Positions 42,359 to 51,850 of a stretch of 64,000 nt of DNA are shown piece after piece. Every line of letters begins with the position of its first letter. Position 1 is the stretch's first letter. Below the pieces are notes generated by a model, which was not told the DNA's origin, made no database searches, and worked only from the letters and a program-made list of their open reading frames with translations. The position numbers were made by a program, and so were the translations under genes. Source of the stretch: Tepidimonas aquatica (GTDB lineage: Bacteria; Pseudomonadota; Gammaproteobacteria; Burkholderiales; Burkholderiaceae_C); assembly GCF_007556585.1 (NCBI RefSeq), contig NZ_VJNA01000014.1:1-64000 (forward strand), in the 5' to 3' direction.

Positions 42359-45300
42359 TCACGCACGGACGGCTGGCGGCTGGCCCAGGCTGCGCAGCAC
42401 GTCGCGCACCAGTTGCACGCGGTCGCGCGGCTCGGGCAAGGCGCGTTCGATCTTGAGGCGGTCTGGTCCAGCGAGCTTGATGTGGCGGTTTTTCTGGATC
42501 AGTTCGATGATGCGCAGCGGCTCCACCGGCGGGTTGGGGCCAAAGGTGATGAGGATGTGGCTCGGGGCGGCGTCGATTTTGACCACACCGTAGCGCTGCG
42601 CCAGCACGCGCAGACGATGCACGTCGATGAGGTTGTGCGCCGCTGGTGGCAGCCGGCCGAAGCGGTCGACGATTTCCTCGACCAGCTGGTCGATCTGCTC
42701 GTGGGTCTTGGCCGTGGCCAGTTTTTTGTAAAAGCTCAGGCGCAGGTGCACATCGCCGCAGTAATCCTGCGGCAGCAGGGCCGGCGCATGCAGGTTGATG
42801 TCGGTGGTGGCGGCCAGCGGTTTGAGCAAGTCGGGCTCGCGCCCTTCGCGCAGTGCACGTACCGCTTCGGCCAGCATCTCGTTGTAGAGCTGAAAGCCGA
42901 TTTCGGTGATATTGCCGCTTTGCGCTTCGCCCAACACCTCGCCCGCACCGCGGATTTCCAGGTCGTGCATCGCCAGATAAAAGCCGCTGCCGAGCTCCTC
43001 CATTTGCTGAATCGCCTCCAGCCGTTGCGCGGCCTGCTTGGTCAGGCCCTGCAGGTCGGGCACCAGCAGGTAGGCGTAGGCCTGGTGGTGGCTGCGGCCG
43101 ACGCGCCCGCGCAGTTGGTGCAGCTGCGCCAGGCCGAACTTGTCGGCACGGCTGATGATGATGGTGTTGGCGGTGGGCACGTCGATGCCGGTCTCGATGA
43201 TGGTCGAGCACAGCAGCAGGTTGAAGCGCTGGGCGACGAAGTCGCGCATGACGCGCTCCAGCTCGCGCTCGGGCATTTGGCCGTGGGCGATGGCAATGCG
43301 CGCCTCCGGCAGCAGTTGTTCCAGTTGGGCGCGGCGGTTGTCGATGGTTTCGACTTCGTTGTGCAAAAAGTACACCTGCCCGCCGCGCTTGAGTTCGCGC
43401 AGCACCGCTTCGCGGATGACGCCGTGGTTTTCTTCGCGCACAAAGGTCTTGATGGCCAGCCGCCGCTGCGGGGCAGTGGCGATGACCGACAGGTCGCGCA
43501 GGCCCTCCAGCGCCATGCCCAGCGTGCGCGGGATCGGCGTGGCCGTCAGCGTCAGCACGTCCACCTCGGCACGCAACGCCTTGATGGCTTCCTTGTGGCG
43601 CACGCCGAAGCGGTGCTCCTCGTCGATGATGAGCAGGCCGAGGTTTTTGAACTTGGTCTTTTCGCTCAGCAGCTTGTGCGTGCCGACGACGATATCGATG
43701 CTGCCGTCGGCCAGCCCCCGCAACGCGGCGGCGATCTCTTTGGGCGTGCGAAAGCGGCTCATCTCGGCGATGCGCACCGGCCACTTGGCAAAGCGGTCTT
43801 TCAGCGTTTGGTAATGCTGCTCGGCCAGCAGCGTCGTGGGGGCCAGCAGCGCGACTTGTTTGCCGCCGCTGACGGCGACGAAGGCGGCGCGCAGCGCCAC
43901 CTCGGTTTTGCCAAAGCCGACGTCGCCGCACACCAGGCGGTCCATCGGCCGCGGGCTGATCATGTCCTGGATGACGGCGTGGATGGCGGCACGCTGGTCG
44001 GGCGTTTCCTCAAAGCCAAAGTCGTTGGCAAACGCTTCGTAGTCCTTGGCGTCGAAGCGGAACGCGTGGCCTTGGCGCGCGGCGCGGCGGGCGTAGACGT
44101 CCAGCAGCTCGGCAGCGGTGTCGCGCACCTGCTCGGCGGCTTTGCGCTTGGCTTTGTCCCACTGGCCGCTGCCCAGGCGGTGCAGCGGGGCTTCGTCGGC
44201 GCCCACACCGGTGTAGCGGCTGATCAGGTGCAGCTGCGACACTGGCACGTACAACGTGGCGCCCTGGGCGTACTCCAGATGCAAAAACTCTTGCAGGGCC
44301 GGCGTGCCGTCGGGGTTTTTTTCGCCCAGGTCCAGGTTGACCAGGCCGCGGTAGCGGCCAATGCCGTGCTGGGTGTGGACCACTGGATCGCCGGGCTGCA
44401 GCTCGCTGAGGTCTTTGATCAACGCCTCGACGTCGCTGGTGGCCTCCTGCTTGCGGCGGCGGCGCAGCGCGGGCGCGCTGGCAAACAGCTCGGTCTCGGT
44501 CACCAGGTCGATGCCGACCTCGACCCAGGCAAAGCCGGCCGCCAGCGGGGCGGTGGCCAGCCCCAGGCGGGCCGCGCTGGCCACAAAGGCGTCGATGCCG
44601 TCGAACACTTCGGGTGCGAGGTGGCTGGCGCGCACGAAGTCCAGCAGGTTCTCGCGCCGTCCGTCGCTGTCGGCCAGCAGCAACACGCGCGTGCTGCTGC
44701 GCTGCAGGTGGTCCTTGAGGCGTTGCAGCGGCTCGTCGGCGCCGCGTTGCACGGCCAGCGGCGGCAGCGGCTGCACGGCGTGGCCCCAGGCGGCGGCGAC
44801 TTGCGCCGCCTCGGCCGGCCGCAGCGCCCACTGCGGGTATGGCTTGGCGCGCTGCCAGAATTGCTCCGCACTCAAAAACAGCGTCGGCGGCGGCAACACG
44901 GGCCGTTCCGGGTCGCCTTGTGCCAGGCGGTGACGCTCGCGGGTGTCGTCCCAAAAGCGTTGTAGCGCCGCATCGACGTCGCCATGCAGCACCAGCGTCG
45001 CTTGCGGCCCCACGTAGTCGAACACCGTGGCGGTGTCGTCGAAAAACAGCGGCAGGTAGTACTCGATGCCGGCGCCGGCCACGCCGTTGGCCATGTCCTT
45101 GTACAGGCGGCTCTTGGTCGGGTCGCCCTCCAGCAGCTCGCGCCAGCGGGCACGGAAACGCGCACGGGCGGCCTCGTCCAACGGAAATTCACGCCCGGGC
45201 AACAGCCGCACCTCGGGCACGGGGTATAGGCTGCGCTGGGAGTCGGGGTCGAAGGCGCGGATGGAGTCGATCTCGTTATCAAAGAGGTCGATGCGGTACG

Positions 45301-45844
45301 GCAGCGCCGACCCCATCGGGTACAGGTCGATCAAGCCACCGCGCACAGCGTACTCGCCGGGGCTGGCCACCTGGGTGACGTGCTGGTAGCCGGCCAGCAC
45401 CAGCTGCTCGCGCAGCTTGGCTTCATCGAGCGTTTGCCCGACGCGGAAGTGGAAGGTGTAGGCGGCCAAAAACGACGGCGGTGCCAGGCGGTACAAGGCG
45501 GTGCTGGCCGGGATCAGCACGACGTCGACGCCGTCGTCGGAGCGCCGCTGCAGGATGCGCCACAGCGTGGCCAGCCGCTCCGAGATCAGGTCTTGGTGCG
45601 GCGAAAAGGTGTCGTACGGCAGCGTTTCCCAGTCGGGAAACAGCGCGCAGTGCAGCCCGGGTGCCAACGCCGGCAACTCCTCCAGCAGGCGCTGGGCGTC
45701 GGCAGCGTCGGCGCAGACGATGACGGTGGGCTGGCCGGCGTCGCGGTCGCGCGTGGCCTGGCGGGCCAGCAGCAGCGCGTCGGCGCTGGCGCTCGGGCAC
45801 GGGGAGACGTAACGTTGTCCGGGGTGTAGGCGCGGCAGATCCAT
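42359..45844 (-). CDS. mfd: transcription-repair coupling factor Mfd
   Basis: 1161-residue translocase that removes stalled RNA polymerase and recruits UvrA. The N-terminal UvrB-like module has [11 protein letters not shown], the CarD-like RNA-polymerase-interacting domain has [14 protein letters not shown], and the RecG-like motor has Walker [16 protein letters not shown] and DEEH ([10 protein letters not shown]), followed by the TRCF C-terminal domain. I use ATG 45844 (MDLPRL); an ATG four codons earlier would overlap the -10. Divergent from ispDF across a 28-bp gap. Confidence 0.95.
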   Translation of the reverse strand: MDLPRLHPGQRYVSPCPSASADALLLARQATRDRDAGQPTVIVCADAADAQRLLEELPALAPGLHCALFPDWETLPYDTFSPHQDLISERLATLWRILQRRSDDGVDVVLIPASTALYRLAPPSFLAAYTFHFRVGQTLDEAKLREQLVLAGYQHVTQVASPGEYAVRGGLIDLYPMGSALPYRIDLFDNEIDSIRAFDPDSQRSLYPVPEVRLLPGREFPLDEAARARFRARWRELLEGDPTKSRLYKDMANGVAGAGIEYYLPLFFDDTATVFDYVGPQATLVLHGDVDAALQRFWDDTRERHRLAQGDPERPVLPPPTLFLSAEQFWQRAKPYPQWALRPAEAAQVAAAWGHAVQPLPPLAVQRGADEPLQRLKDHLQRSSTRVLLLADSDGRRENLLDFVRASHLAPEVFDGIDAFVASAARLGLATAPLAAGFAWVEVGIDLVTETELFASAPALRRRRKQEATSDVEALIKDLSELQPGDPVVHTQHGIGRYRGLVNLDLGEKNPDGTPALQEFLHLEYAQGATLYVPVSQLHLISRYTGVGADEAPLHRLGSGQWDKAKRKAAEQVRDTAAELLDVYARRAARQGHAFRFDAKDYEAFANDFGFEETPDQRAAIHAVIQDMISPRPMDRLVCGDVGFGKTEVALRAAFVAVSGGKQVALLAPTTLLAEQHYQTLKDRFAKWPVRIAEMSRFRTPKEIAAALRGLADGSIDIVVGTHKLLSEKTKFKNLGLLIIDEEHRFGVRHKEAIKALRAEVDVLTLTATPIPRTLGMALEGLRDLSVIATAPQRRLAIKTFVREENHGVIREAVLRELKRGGQVYFLHNEVETIDNRRAQLEQLLPEARIAIAHGQMPERELERVMRDFVAQRFNLLLCSTIIETGIDVPTANTIIISRADKFGLAQLHQLRGRVGRSHHQAYAYLLVPDLQGLTKQAAQRLEAIQQMEELGSGFYLAMHDLEIRGAGEVLGEAQSGNITEIGFQLYNEMLAEAVRALREGREPDLLKPLAATTDINLHAPALLPQDYCGDVHLRLSFYKKLATAKTHEQIDQLVEEIVDRFGRLPPAAHNLIDVHRLRVLAQRYGVVKIDAAPSHILITFGPNPPVEPLRIIELIQKNRHIKLAGPDRLKIERALPEPRDRVQLVRDVLRSLGQPPAVRA

Positions 45845-45854
45845 GAGGGGGTGC

Positions 45855-45864
45855 ATTCTAGAAT
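45855..45864. promoter_or_regulatory. palindromic -10 shared by mfd and ispDF
   Basis: ATTCTAGAAT is its own reverse complement and reads TAGAAT towards both genes. It lies 8 nt before the ispDF ATG and 10 nt before the mfd ATG. Only one polymerase could use it at a time, and both messages would have almost no leader. No good -35 was found on either side. Confidence 0.45.
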
Positions 45865-45872
45865 CGACGGCC

Positions 45873-47078
45873 ATGAGCCTAGCCACCGACCGATCGCCGG
45901 CGCGCTGCTGGGCGCTGGTGCCCGCGGCCGGCACCGGCAGCCGCAGCGGGTTGCCGGTGCCGAAACAGTACCAGCGGCTGGGGCCGCGCTGTGTGTTGGA
46001 CCACACGCTGGCGGCGCTGTGCGCCGTGCCGGACCTGGCCGGCGTGGCCGTGGTGCTGGCGCCCGATGACGATCACCCGTGGACACCCCCGCAGGGCGTG
46101 CAGGTGTGGCGCGTGGGCGGGGCCACGCGCGCGGCCAGTGTGTTGGCCGGGCTGCGGCAATGGCAGGCCCATGGGGCGCGCGACGACGACTGGGTGCTGG
46201 TGCACGATGCGGCGCGCTGTCTGCTGCAACCTGCTGACGTGACGGCGCTGCTGGACGCCTGCCGCGACGACCCCGTGGGCGGGCTGCTGGCCGTGCCGTT
46301 GGCCGACACGCTCAAACAGGCCGCTGCCGACGGCCGGGTGGCGACGACGCTGCCGCGCGACGGTAAATGGCTGGCGCAGACGCCGCAGATGTTTCGCCTG
46401 GGGGTGCTGCTGCGCGCGTTGCAGACGCACCAGGCCACGGGGTTTGCCGGCATCACCGACGAGGCCAGCGCCGTCGAAGCGCTCGGCCTGGCCCCGCGGC
46501 TGGTACGTGGCCGCACGCACAACATCAAACTGACCTACCCGGAGGACGTTGCCGTGGCACAAGCCTTGCTGCCTGAGGCCGAACCCGCGCCGTGGCGTGT
46601 TGGCGAGGGCTGGGACGTGCACGCCCTGGTGCCGGGGCGCCGTTTGGTGCTGGGCGGGGTGGAGATCGCGCACGAGCGTGGGTTGCTTGGCCACTCCGAC
46701 GCCGACGCGCTGCTGCACGCCATCACGGACGCGCTGCTGGGCGCGGCCGGCCTGGGTGACATAGGCACCTGGTTTGCCGACACCGACGCGCGCTACAAGG
46801 ACGCGGATTCGATGGAGCTGCTGGCCCGGGTGGCGGACGAGGTGCGCACACGCGGCTGGCGGCCGGTCAACATCGACGCCACCGTGGTGGCGCAGGCGCC
46901 GCGGCTGGGGCCGTACCGTGCGGCGATGCAAGCCAACATCGCGCGCGCTGTGGGGCTGGCCGCGGCAGCGGTCAACGTCAAGGCCAAGACGGCCGAGCGG
47001 CTGGGGCCGGTCGGCCAGGGGTTGGCCATCGAGGCGCGGGCGGTCGTGTTGCTGCAGCGCAGCATCGGCGCGGCGTGA
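45873..47078 (+). CDS. ispDF: bifunctional IspD/IspF, MEP-pathway fusion enzyme
   Basis: 401 residues joining two steps of isoprenoid synthesis. Residues about 12-235 are the CTP-dependent cytidylyltransferase IspD ([24 protein letters not shown]). Residues about 241-400 are the cyclodiphosphate synthase IspF, with metal ligands Asp248, His250 (GWDVHAL) and His274 (GHSDAD). IspE, the step between, is not in the window. Fusions are best known in alpha- and epsilonproteobacteria; in many betaproteobacteria the genes are adjacent but separate. I see no stop or frameshift at the join. Confidence 0.93.
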   Translation: MSLATDRSPARCWALVPAAGTGSRSGLPVPKQYQRLGPRCVLDHTLAALCAVPDLAGVAVVLAPDDDHPWTPPQGVQVWRVGGATRAASVLAGLRQWQAHGARDDDWVLVHDAARCLLQPADVTALLDACRDDPVGGLLAVPLADTLKQAAADGRVATTLPRDGKWLAQTPQMFRLGVLLRALQTHQATGFAGITDEASAVEALGLAPRLVRGRTHNIKLTYPEDVAVAQALLPEAEPAPWRVGEGWDVHALVPGRRLVLGGVEIAHERGLLGHSDADALLHAITDALLGAAGLGDIGTWFADTDARYKDADSMELLARVADEVRTRGWRPVNIDATVVAQAPRLGPYRAAMQANIARAVGLAAAAVNVKAKTAERLGPVGQGLAIEARAVVLLQRSIGAA

Positions 47079-47083
47079 CGCCG

Positions 47084-48403
47084 TCACCCCGCCGCGGGGA
47101 TGGCCGCGGGCAGGGTGACGATCGCCGCCAGACCACCGTCCTCGGGCAGCTCCAGCCGCAACTGCCCACCCATGCGCTGCAGGGTGCGTTGCACGATCGC
47201 CAGCCCAAGCCCGCTGCCGGGGGTGGAGCGGGCCTGCTCGGCGCGGAAAAACGGCTCCGTCAGGCGCGGCAGCACCTGCGCATCGACGCCCGGGCCGTGG
47301 TCGCGCACCGTCAGCCGCACGCTGCCTTCGCCGTCACGCGCGGCGTGCAGGTCGATGCGTGCCACGCCGTCGGCGCCGCGGCCATGGCGCACGGCGTTGG
47401 CCAACAGGTTGACCAACACGCGGTGCAACGCGGTCGGGTCTGCCCGCACCTGCAGCTCGGTTGGTACCTGCACTTGCAGCGCCACGCCGTCGCGGTCGTG
47501 CACCTTGGCGCAGGCGCGCTGCACCGCCTCGTGCAGCGGCAGCGCCTCGCTTTGCAGCGGACGCTCGCGTGCGAAATCCAAAAATTGGCTCAGGATCGAG
47601 TCCACGTCGGCAATGTCGCCGGCCATGCGCTCGCGCGTGTCGGCGTCGGGCACGCCCAGCTCCACCTCCAGCCGCAGGCGCGCCAGTGGCGTGCGCAGGT
47701 CGTGCGAAATGCCGGCCAGCATCAGCCGGCGGTCGGCCTCGGCCCGCGCCAGGCGCGCCGCCATCGTGTTGAAAGCGTGGTTGACGCGCGCGATTTCCCG
47801 CGTCGGCAGGCGCTCGCTCAAGCGCGCGCCTTCGAAGTCGCCTTCGCCAACCCGCTGCGCGGCCTGCGCCAGGCGTTGCAACGGCTGGTTGATGAGCCGC
47901 GTGATCACCACCGCCCCCACCAGCGACAGCCCCACGGCGGTGGCGCCCCACACCAGCCAAGTGCGGCCCTGCACCCCCGCCAGCCGCGCCGGGTCGGCCA
48001 GCAGCCAGTACTTTTCGTCTTCGATGGCAAAACCGATCCACAGCCCGTCAAAGCCATTGACCTCCTGCGCCACCAGCGTGCCCGGCCCCAGCCGCTCCTG
48101 CAACGCCTGCGCCACACGCGCGCCCAGCGTTCCGTCGTCAAACGGCCGGTACGTATCGCTGGCTTCGCGCACGGCGATGCGCACGTTTTCCTCGTCCACC
48201 AGCGTTTTGACCAGCGCCACGCGCGCGATCGGGTCGGTGTAAATCAGCGAGGCGCGCGTCAGGTTGACCAGCGACGCCAGCGCCTGCGCGCTTTGCAGTG
48301 CGCGCGGCTCCTGCTCCAGCGTGCGCAGCGCCTGGAACCACGCCAGCGCGTTGACCGTCAGCAACGCCACCAGCAGCAGGAAGTTGCGCCAAAACAGGCT
48401 CAT
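47084..48403 (-). CDS. sensor histidine kinase, EnvZ/RisS type
   Basis: 439-residue membrane kinase. One helix lies at about 7-25, a periplasmic sensor domain runs to about 147, and a second helix at 148-168. HAMP follows (about 170-222), then the H-box ISHDLRTPLAR with His234, and the ATPase domain with NLLANAVRHG and GSGLGLAIV. Its ATG overlaps the stop of the response regulator gene (ATGA), so the pair is coupled. The signal is unknown; EnvZ-type kinases respond to osmolarity or pH. Confidence 0.92.
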   Translation of the reverse strand: MSLFWRNFLLLVALLTVNALAWFQALRTLEQEPRALQSAQALASLVNLTRASLIYTDPIARVALVKTLVDEENVRIAVREASDTYRPFDDGTLGARVAQALQERLGPGTLVAQEVNGFDGLWIGFAIEDEKYWLLADPARLAGVQGRTWLVWGATAVGLSLVGAVVITRLINQPLQRLAQAAQRVGEGDFEGARLSERLPTREIARVNHAFNTMAARLARAEADRRLMLAGISHDLRTPLARLRLEVELGVPDADTRERMAGDIADVDSILSQFLDFARERPLQSEALPLHEAVQRACAKVHDRDGVALQVQVPTELQVRADPTALHRVLVNLLANAVRHGRGADGVARIDLHAARDGEGSVRLTVRDHGPGVDAQVLPRLTEPFFRAEQARSTPGSGLGLAIVQRTLQRMGGQLRLELPEDGGLAAIVTLPAAIPAAG

Positions 48404-49122
48404 CGGTCGTCCGGCACGAACATGTAGCCCACCCCCCACACGGTCTGGATGTAGCGCGGGTTGGCGGGGTCTGGCTCGATCAGCTTGCGCAGGCGCGACA
48501 CCTGCACGTCCAGGCTGCGGTCGAACGGTTCGAACTCGCGTCCACGCGCCAGTTGCGCCAGTTTTTCACGCGACATCGGCTGACGCGGGTGGCGCACCAG
48601 GGCTTTCAGCATCGCGTACTCGCCGGTGGTCAGTGTGATCTCCTGCCCGTCGCGCGTCAGGCGCCGGCGGCCGAGGTCGAAGGTGAACGGCCCAAAGTGG
48701 ACCACCGCACCGTCGGCCGCCGCTGCACCGGGGGCCTCGGGGGGCGGGCGGCGGCGCAGCACCGCGTGGATGCGCGCCAGCAGCTCGCGGGGGTTGAACG
48801 GCTTGGGCAGGTAGTCGTCCGCGCCCAACTCCAGGCCGATGATGCGGTGGACGTCCTCGCCCTTGGCGGTCAGCATGATGATCGGCGTGGACTCGCCGGC
48901 AGCGCGTAGTCGCCGGCAAATCGACAGCCCGTCTTCGCCGGGCAGCATCAGGTCCAGCACGATCAGATCGGCGCCTTCGCGCTGCAGCAGGCGGTCCAGC
49001 CGGGCGCCGTCTTCGGCCAGCAACACCTCGAAGCCCTCTTGGGCCAGGTAGCGTTGCAGCAGCTCGCGGATGCGCGCGTCGTCATCGACAATGATCAGGC
49101 GGGTGGGGCGACGTGGGGTCAT
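48400..49122 (-). CDS. ompR: OmpR family response regulator
   Basis: 240-residue partner of the adjacent kinase. The receiver domain has acidic DDD near 13-15, phosphoacceptor Asp57 in LIVLDLMLPG, and Lys in DYLPKPFNPREL. The C-terminal winged helix (about 135-238) ends VWGVGYMFVP. I start at ATG 49122 to give the usual OmpR length; the frame continues upstream without support. First gene of the two-gene set, divergent from the SIMPL-domain gene. Confidence 0.93.
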   Translation of the reverse strand: MTPRRPTRLIIVDDDARIRELLQRYLAQEGFEVLLAEDGARLDRLLQREGADLIVLDLMLPGEDGLSICRRLRAAGESTPIIMLTAKGEDVHRIIGLELGADDYLPKPFNPRELLARIHAVLRRRPPPEAPGAAAADGAVVHFGPFTFDLGRRRLTRDGQEITLTTGEYAMLKALVRHPRQPMSREKLAQLARGREFEPFDRSLDVQVSRLRKLIEPDPANPRYIQTVWGVGYMFVPDDR

Positions 49123-49271
49123 GCGTCTTGCCAATCGGTGTAGCCAACCATGGCGCAGATTGTGCGGGCAAACGCCCGCAACATGCGTAACGGGGTGTGA
49201 CGGCGCTGCCGCAAGCGCCGGGCCTGCGGCATACTCCGGACGCCACCGATAACCCCAAGGAGGATGCAACG

Positions 49272-50000
49272 ATGCCAAGCGATCGACAACGTAGCCGCAG
49301 GGGATGGACGGCGTTGGCGTTGGTGGCCGTGCTGACGGCGCCGCACGCTTGGGCCGAAGCGACGCTGGCCCAGCAGCCGCGCCGTGTCGTGCACCTGAGC
49401 GCGCAGGCCACGCAGCGGGTGATCCAAGACTGGGTCACCCTGACCCTGCAGGCGCGGTTGCAGGCCGCCGACGCAAGCGCGGTGCAGACGTCGCTGGCCG
49501 ATACGCTGCGCCAGGCGCTGGCCGCCTTGCGCGCGCGGGCGCCGGCCGACGGGGTGGAGCTGCGCACCGGCGCGTTCGTCGTGCAGCCGCGCTATGGCCG
49601 GGAGGGGCACATCGTCGGCTGGCAGGGCAGCGCCGAAATCGTCGTGCAGGGGCGCGACGTAGCGACCGTGACCGCGTTGGCGCCAGCGGCCCCCGGTATG
49701 GCGGTGGCGTCGGTGCGCATGGGCGTGGCGCCGGCCACGCAACAGGCGGCCCATGCCGCACTGCGTCAGCGTGCCATCGAAGCCTTTCGGCGCCAAGCCG
49801 ACGAGGTGGCCCAGGCCTTTGGCGCGCGCGGCTGGGTGTTGCACGAAGCCCACGTCAGCCAGGCCGACGCGGGCAACCCGCCGCCGGTGCTGCGCGCGGC
49901 CACCCTGGCCGTTGGCCCAGCCGAGGCCGCGCCCTTGCCATTGGAGGCCGGGCAAGACACGCTCACGGTCACCGTGTCGGGCAGCATCGCCCTGCAGTGA
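49272..50000 (+). CDS. SIMPL-domain (DUF541) exported protein
   Basis: 242-residue periplasmic protein. The signal peptide runs to about residue 28 (ALVAVLTAPHAWA-EA). The SIMPL domain is recognisable by repeated VxLxLQA strands, WQGSAEIVVQGRD and a C-terminal LTVTVSGSIAL strand. Family members are linked to oxidative stress protection and outer-membrane biology, without a firm activity. Start ATG 49272 with AAGGAGG upstream; an ATG eight bases earlier is out of frame. Divergent from ompR. Confidence 0.85.
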   Translation: MPSDRQRSRRGWTALALVAVLTAPHAWAEATLAQQPRRVVHLSAQATQRVIQDWVTLTLQARLQAADASAVQTSLADTLRQALAALRARAPADGVELRTGAFVVQPRYGREGHIVGWQGSAEIVVQGRDVATVTALAPAAPGMAVASVRMGVAPATQQAAHAALRQRAIEAFRRQADEVAQAFGARGWVLHEAHVSQADAGNPPPVLRAATLAVGPAEAAPLPLEAGQDTLTVTVSGSIALQ

Positions 50001-50024
50001 CGCGCTGGGCGTGTGGTGGGGGTG

Positions 50025-50795
50025 TCACTGCGCGGCCCAGCCGCCGTCCATGTTCCAGGCCGCACCGCGCACGTTGTCGGCGGCCGGCGAGCACAAGAAC
50101 ACCGCCAGCTCGCCCAGTTGCTCCGGTGTGGTGAACTGCATCGAAGGCTGTTTTTCACCCAGCAGTTGCCTTGTGGCCTGCTCGACGCTGATGCCTTGCT
50201 GCGCGGCGCGGTCGTCCACCTGCTTTTGCACCAGCGGCGTCAGCACCCACCCGGGGCAAATGGCGTTGCAGGTGATGCCGGTGGTGGCGGTTTCCAGCGC
50301 CACCACCTTCGTCAGCCCCACCAGGCCGTGCTTGGCGGCGACGTAGGCCGCCTTGTGCACCGAGGCCACCAGGCCGTGCACCGACGCGATGTTGATGATG
50401 CGCCCCCAGTTGGCCGCCTTCATGGCCGGCAGCGCCAGCCGCGTGGTGTGGAAGGCGCTGCTGAGGTTGATGGCAAGGATGGCATCCCAGCGCTCGGGCG
50501 GGAAGTCCTCCACCGCCGCCACGTGCTGGATGCCAGCGTTGTTGACCAGGATGTCGACGCGCCCAAAGCGCTCGGCGGCGGCGTGCATCATCGCTTCGAT
50601 CTCGGCGGGCTTGCTCATGTCGGCGCCGTGGTACAGCACCTGCACCCCCAGCGCCTCGATGGCGGCGCGCGCGCCGTCCACATCCCCAAAGCCGTTGAGC
50701 ACGATGTTGGCGCCGCGCGCGGCCAACGCCTTGGCGATGCCCAGCCCGATGCCGCTGGTGGAGCCCGTCACGAGGGCGGTCTTGTTGTGTAGCAT
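50025..50795 (-). CDS. bdhA: D-3-hydroxybutyrate dehydrogenase (SDR family)
   Basis: 256-residue NAD-dependent short-chain dehydrogenase. The cofactor motif is TGSTSGIGLGIA, NNAG is present, and the catalytic Ser/Tyr/Lys are in NIASVHGLVAS and AAYVAAK. The C-terminal PEQLGELAVFLCSP plus WNMDGGW strongly resembles 3-hydroxybutyrate dehydrogenases, which turn PHB breakdown product into acetoacetate. The ATG is preceded by AAGGAGG. It fits with phaR in showing a PHB economy. Confidence 0.9.
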   Translation of the reverse strand: MLHNKTALVTGSTSGIGLGIAKALAARGANIVLNGFGDVDGARAAIEALGVQVLYHGADMSKPAEIEAMMHAAAERFGRVDILVNNAGIQHVAAVEDFPPERWDAILAINLSSAFHTTRLALPAMKAANWGRIINIASVHGLVASVHKAAYVAAKHGLVGLTKVVALETATTGITCNAICPGWVLTPLVQKQVDDRAAQQGISVEQATRQLLGEKQPSMQFTTPEQLGELAVFLCSPAADNVRGAAWNMDGGWAAQ

Positions 50796-50875
50796 GGTTG
50801 GCCTCCTTGCCGATCCGCTAGGATCACGTCACCGTTACGAACAGCATTCATTATCCGCCACTGCCTTGTCACACC

Positions 50876-51850
50876 ATGGAACCCACACTGCACCGTATTC
50901 CCGTTGCCGGACCGGCCGCCCGCGGGGGCGGCGTGCGCCACCTGGCCTGGTGGGCGTGGAACGTCACCGGCCAAGCCTGGCCGGCGCGGGCGGTGGTGTG
51001 CGTGCACGGCTTGACGCGGCAGGCGCGTGACTTCGATGTGCTGGCCCAGGCCCTGGCGCCCCACATGATGGTGGTGGCGGTGGACGTGGCGGGCCGGGGC
51101 GAGAGCGACTGGCTCGACGACCCCATGGCCTACCAAATCCCCACCTACGTGGCCGACTTGGCCCAACTCATCGGGCACTTGCGTCAGCGCCATGCCGAGC
51201 ACACCGGGGCGGCCGAGCCGCTGCAGATCGACTGGGTGGGCACGAGCATGGGCGGCCTCATCGGCATGGCCATCGCGGCGCAGCCGGCCATGGCCATCCA
51301 CAAGCTGGTGCTCAACGACGTCGGGCCGGTCATCGAACCCGCGTCGCTGCAGCGCATTGCGCGCTACATCGGCGGTGACCCGGTGTTTGCCAGCGTGGAC
51401 GAGGCGGCCGATGCGCTGTGGGCGGCGTCGCCAACCTTTGGTCCGCACACCCGTGAGCAGTGGTTGGCGTTGACCCGCCCGATGCTGCGCCCTGCCCGAG
51501 GTGGCGGCTGGCGGCTGCACTACGACCCCGCGCTGGCGGTGCCTTTTCGCGCGCTGGCCCAGGCGCAGCAAGCCGCGCAGCAGGCCGACCCGGCGGCGGC
51601 GCGTGACGCTGCGGCGTCTGCGGCGCAGGCCAGCGAAGCCATGCTGTGGGCCATCTACGACGCCATCACCTGCCCGACGTTGCTGCTGCGCGGCGCCGAG
51701 TCCGACTTGCTGTCGCGTGCCACCGCCGAGGCGATGACGCAGCGCGGCCCACGCGCGCGGCTGGTGGAGTTTGCCGGTGTCGGGCACGCGCCGATGCTGG
51801 TGCAGCCCGATCAGGTGCAGGTGGTGCGGGACTTTTTGCTGGCGCCATGA
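50876..51850 (+). CDS. alpha/beta hydrolase
   Basis: 324-residue hydrolase. The nucleophile elbow is GTSMGG, the oxyanion region VHGLTR, and the acid and His are in the C-terminal part (GAESDLL, GVGHAP). The N-terminus RHLAWWAWN and the cap domain after residue 140 match a Comamonadaceae group with unknown substrate. It ends in an ATGA overlap with relA, so the two are cotranscribed. A link to the stringent response is unproven. Confidence 0.85.
   Translation: MEPTLHRIPVAGPAARGGGVRHLAWWAWNVTGQAWPARAVVCVHGLTRQARDFDVLAQALAPHMMVVAVDVAGRGESDWLDDPMAYQIPTYVADLAQLIGHLRQRHAEHTGAAEPLQIDWVGTSMGGLIGMAIAAQPAMAIHKLVLNDVGPVIEPASLQRIARYIGGDPVFASVDEAADALWAASPTFGPHTREQWLALTRPMLRPARGGGWRLHYDPALAVPFRALAQAQQAAQQADPAAARDAAASAAQASEAMLWAIYDAITCPTLLLRGAESDLLSRATAEAMTQRGPRARLVEFAGVGHAPMLVQPDQVQVVRDFLLAP

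Noticed and set aside
42161-44965. 934-codon open frame antisense to mfd
   Set aside because: High GC leaves few stop codons on the opposite strand. The product is rich in Gln, His and Arg with no family motif, while mfd covers the region fully.
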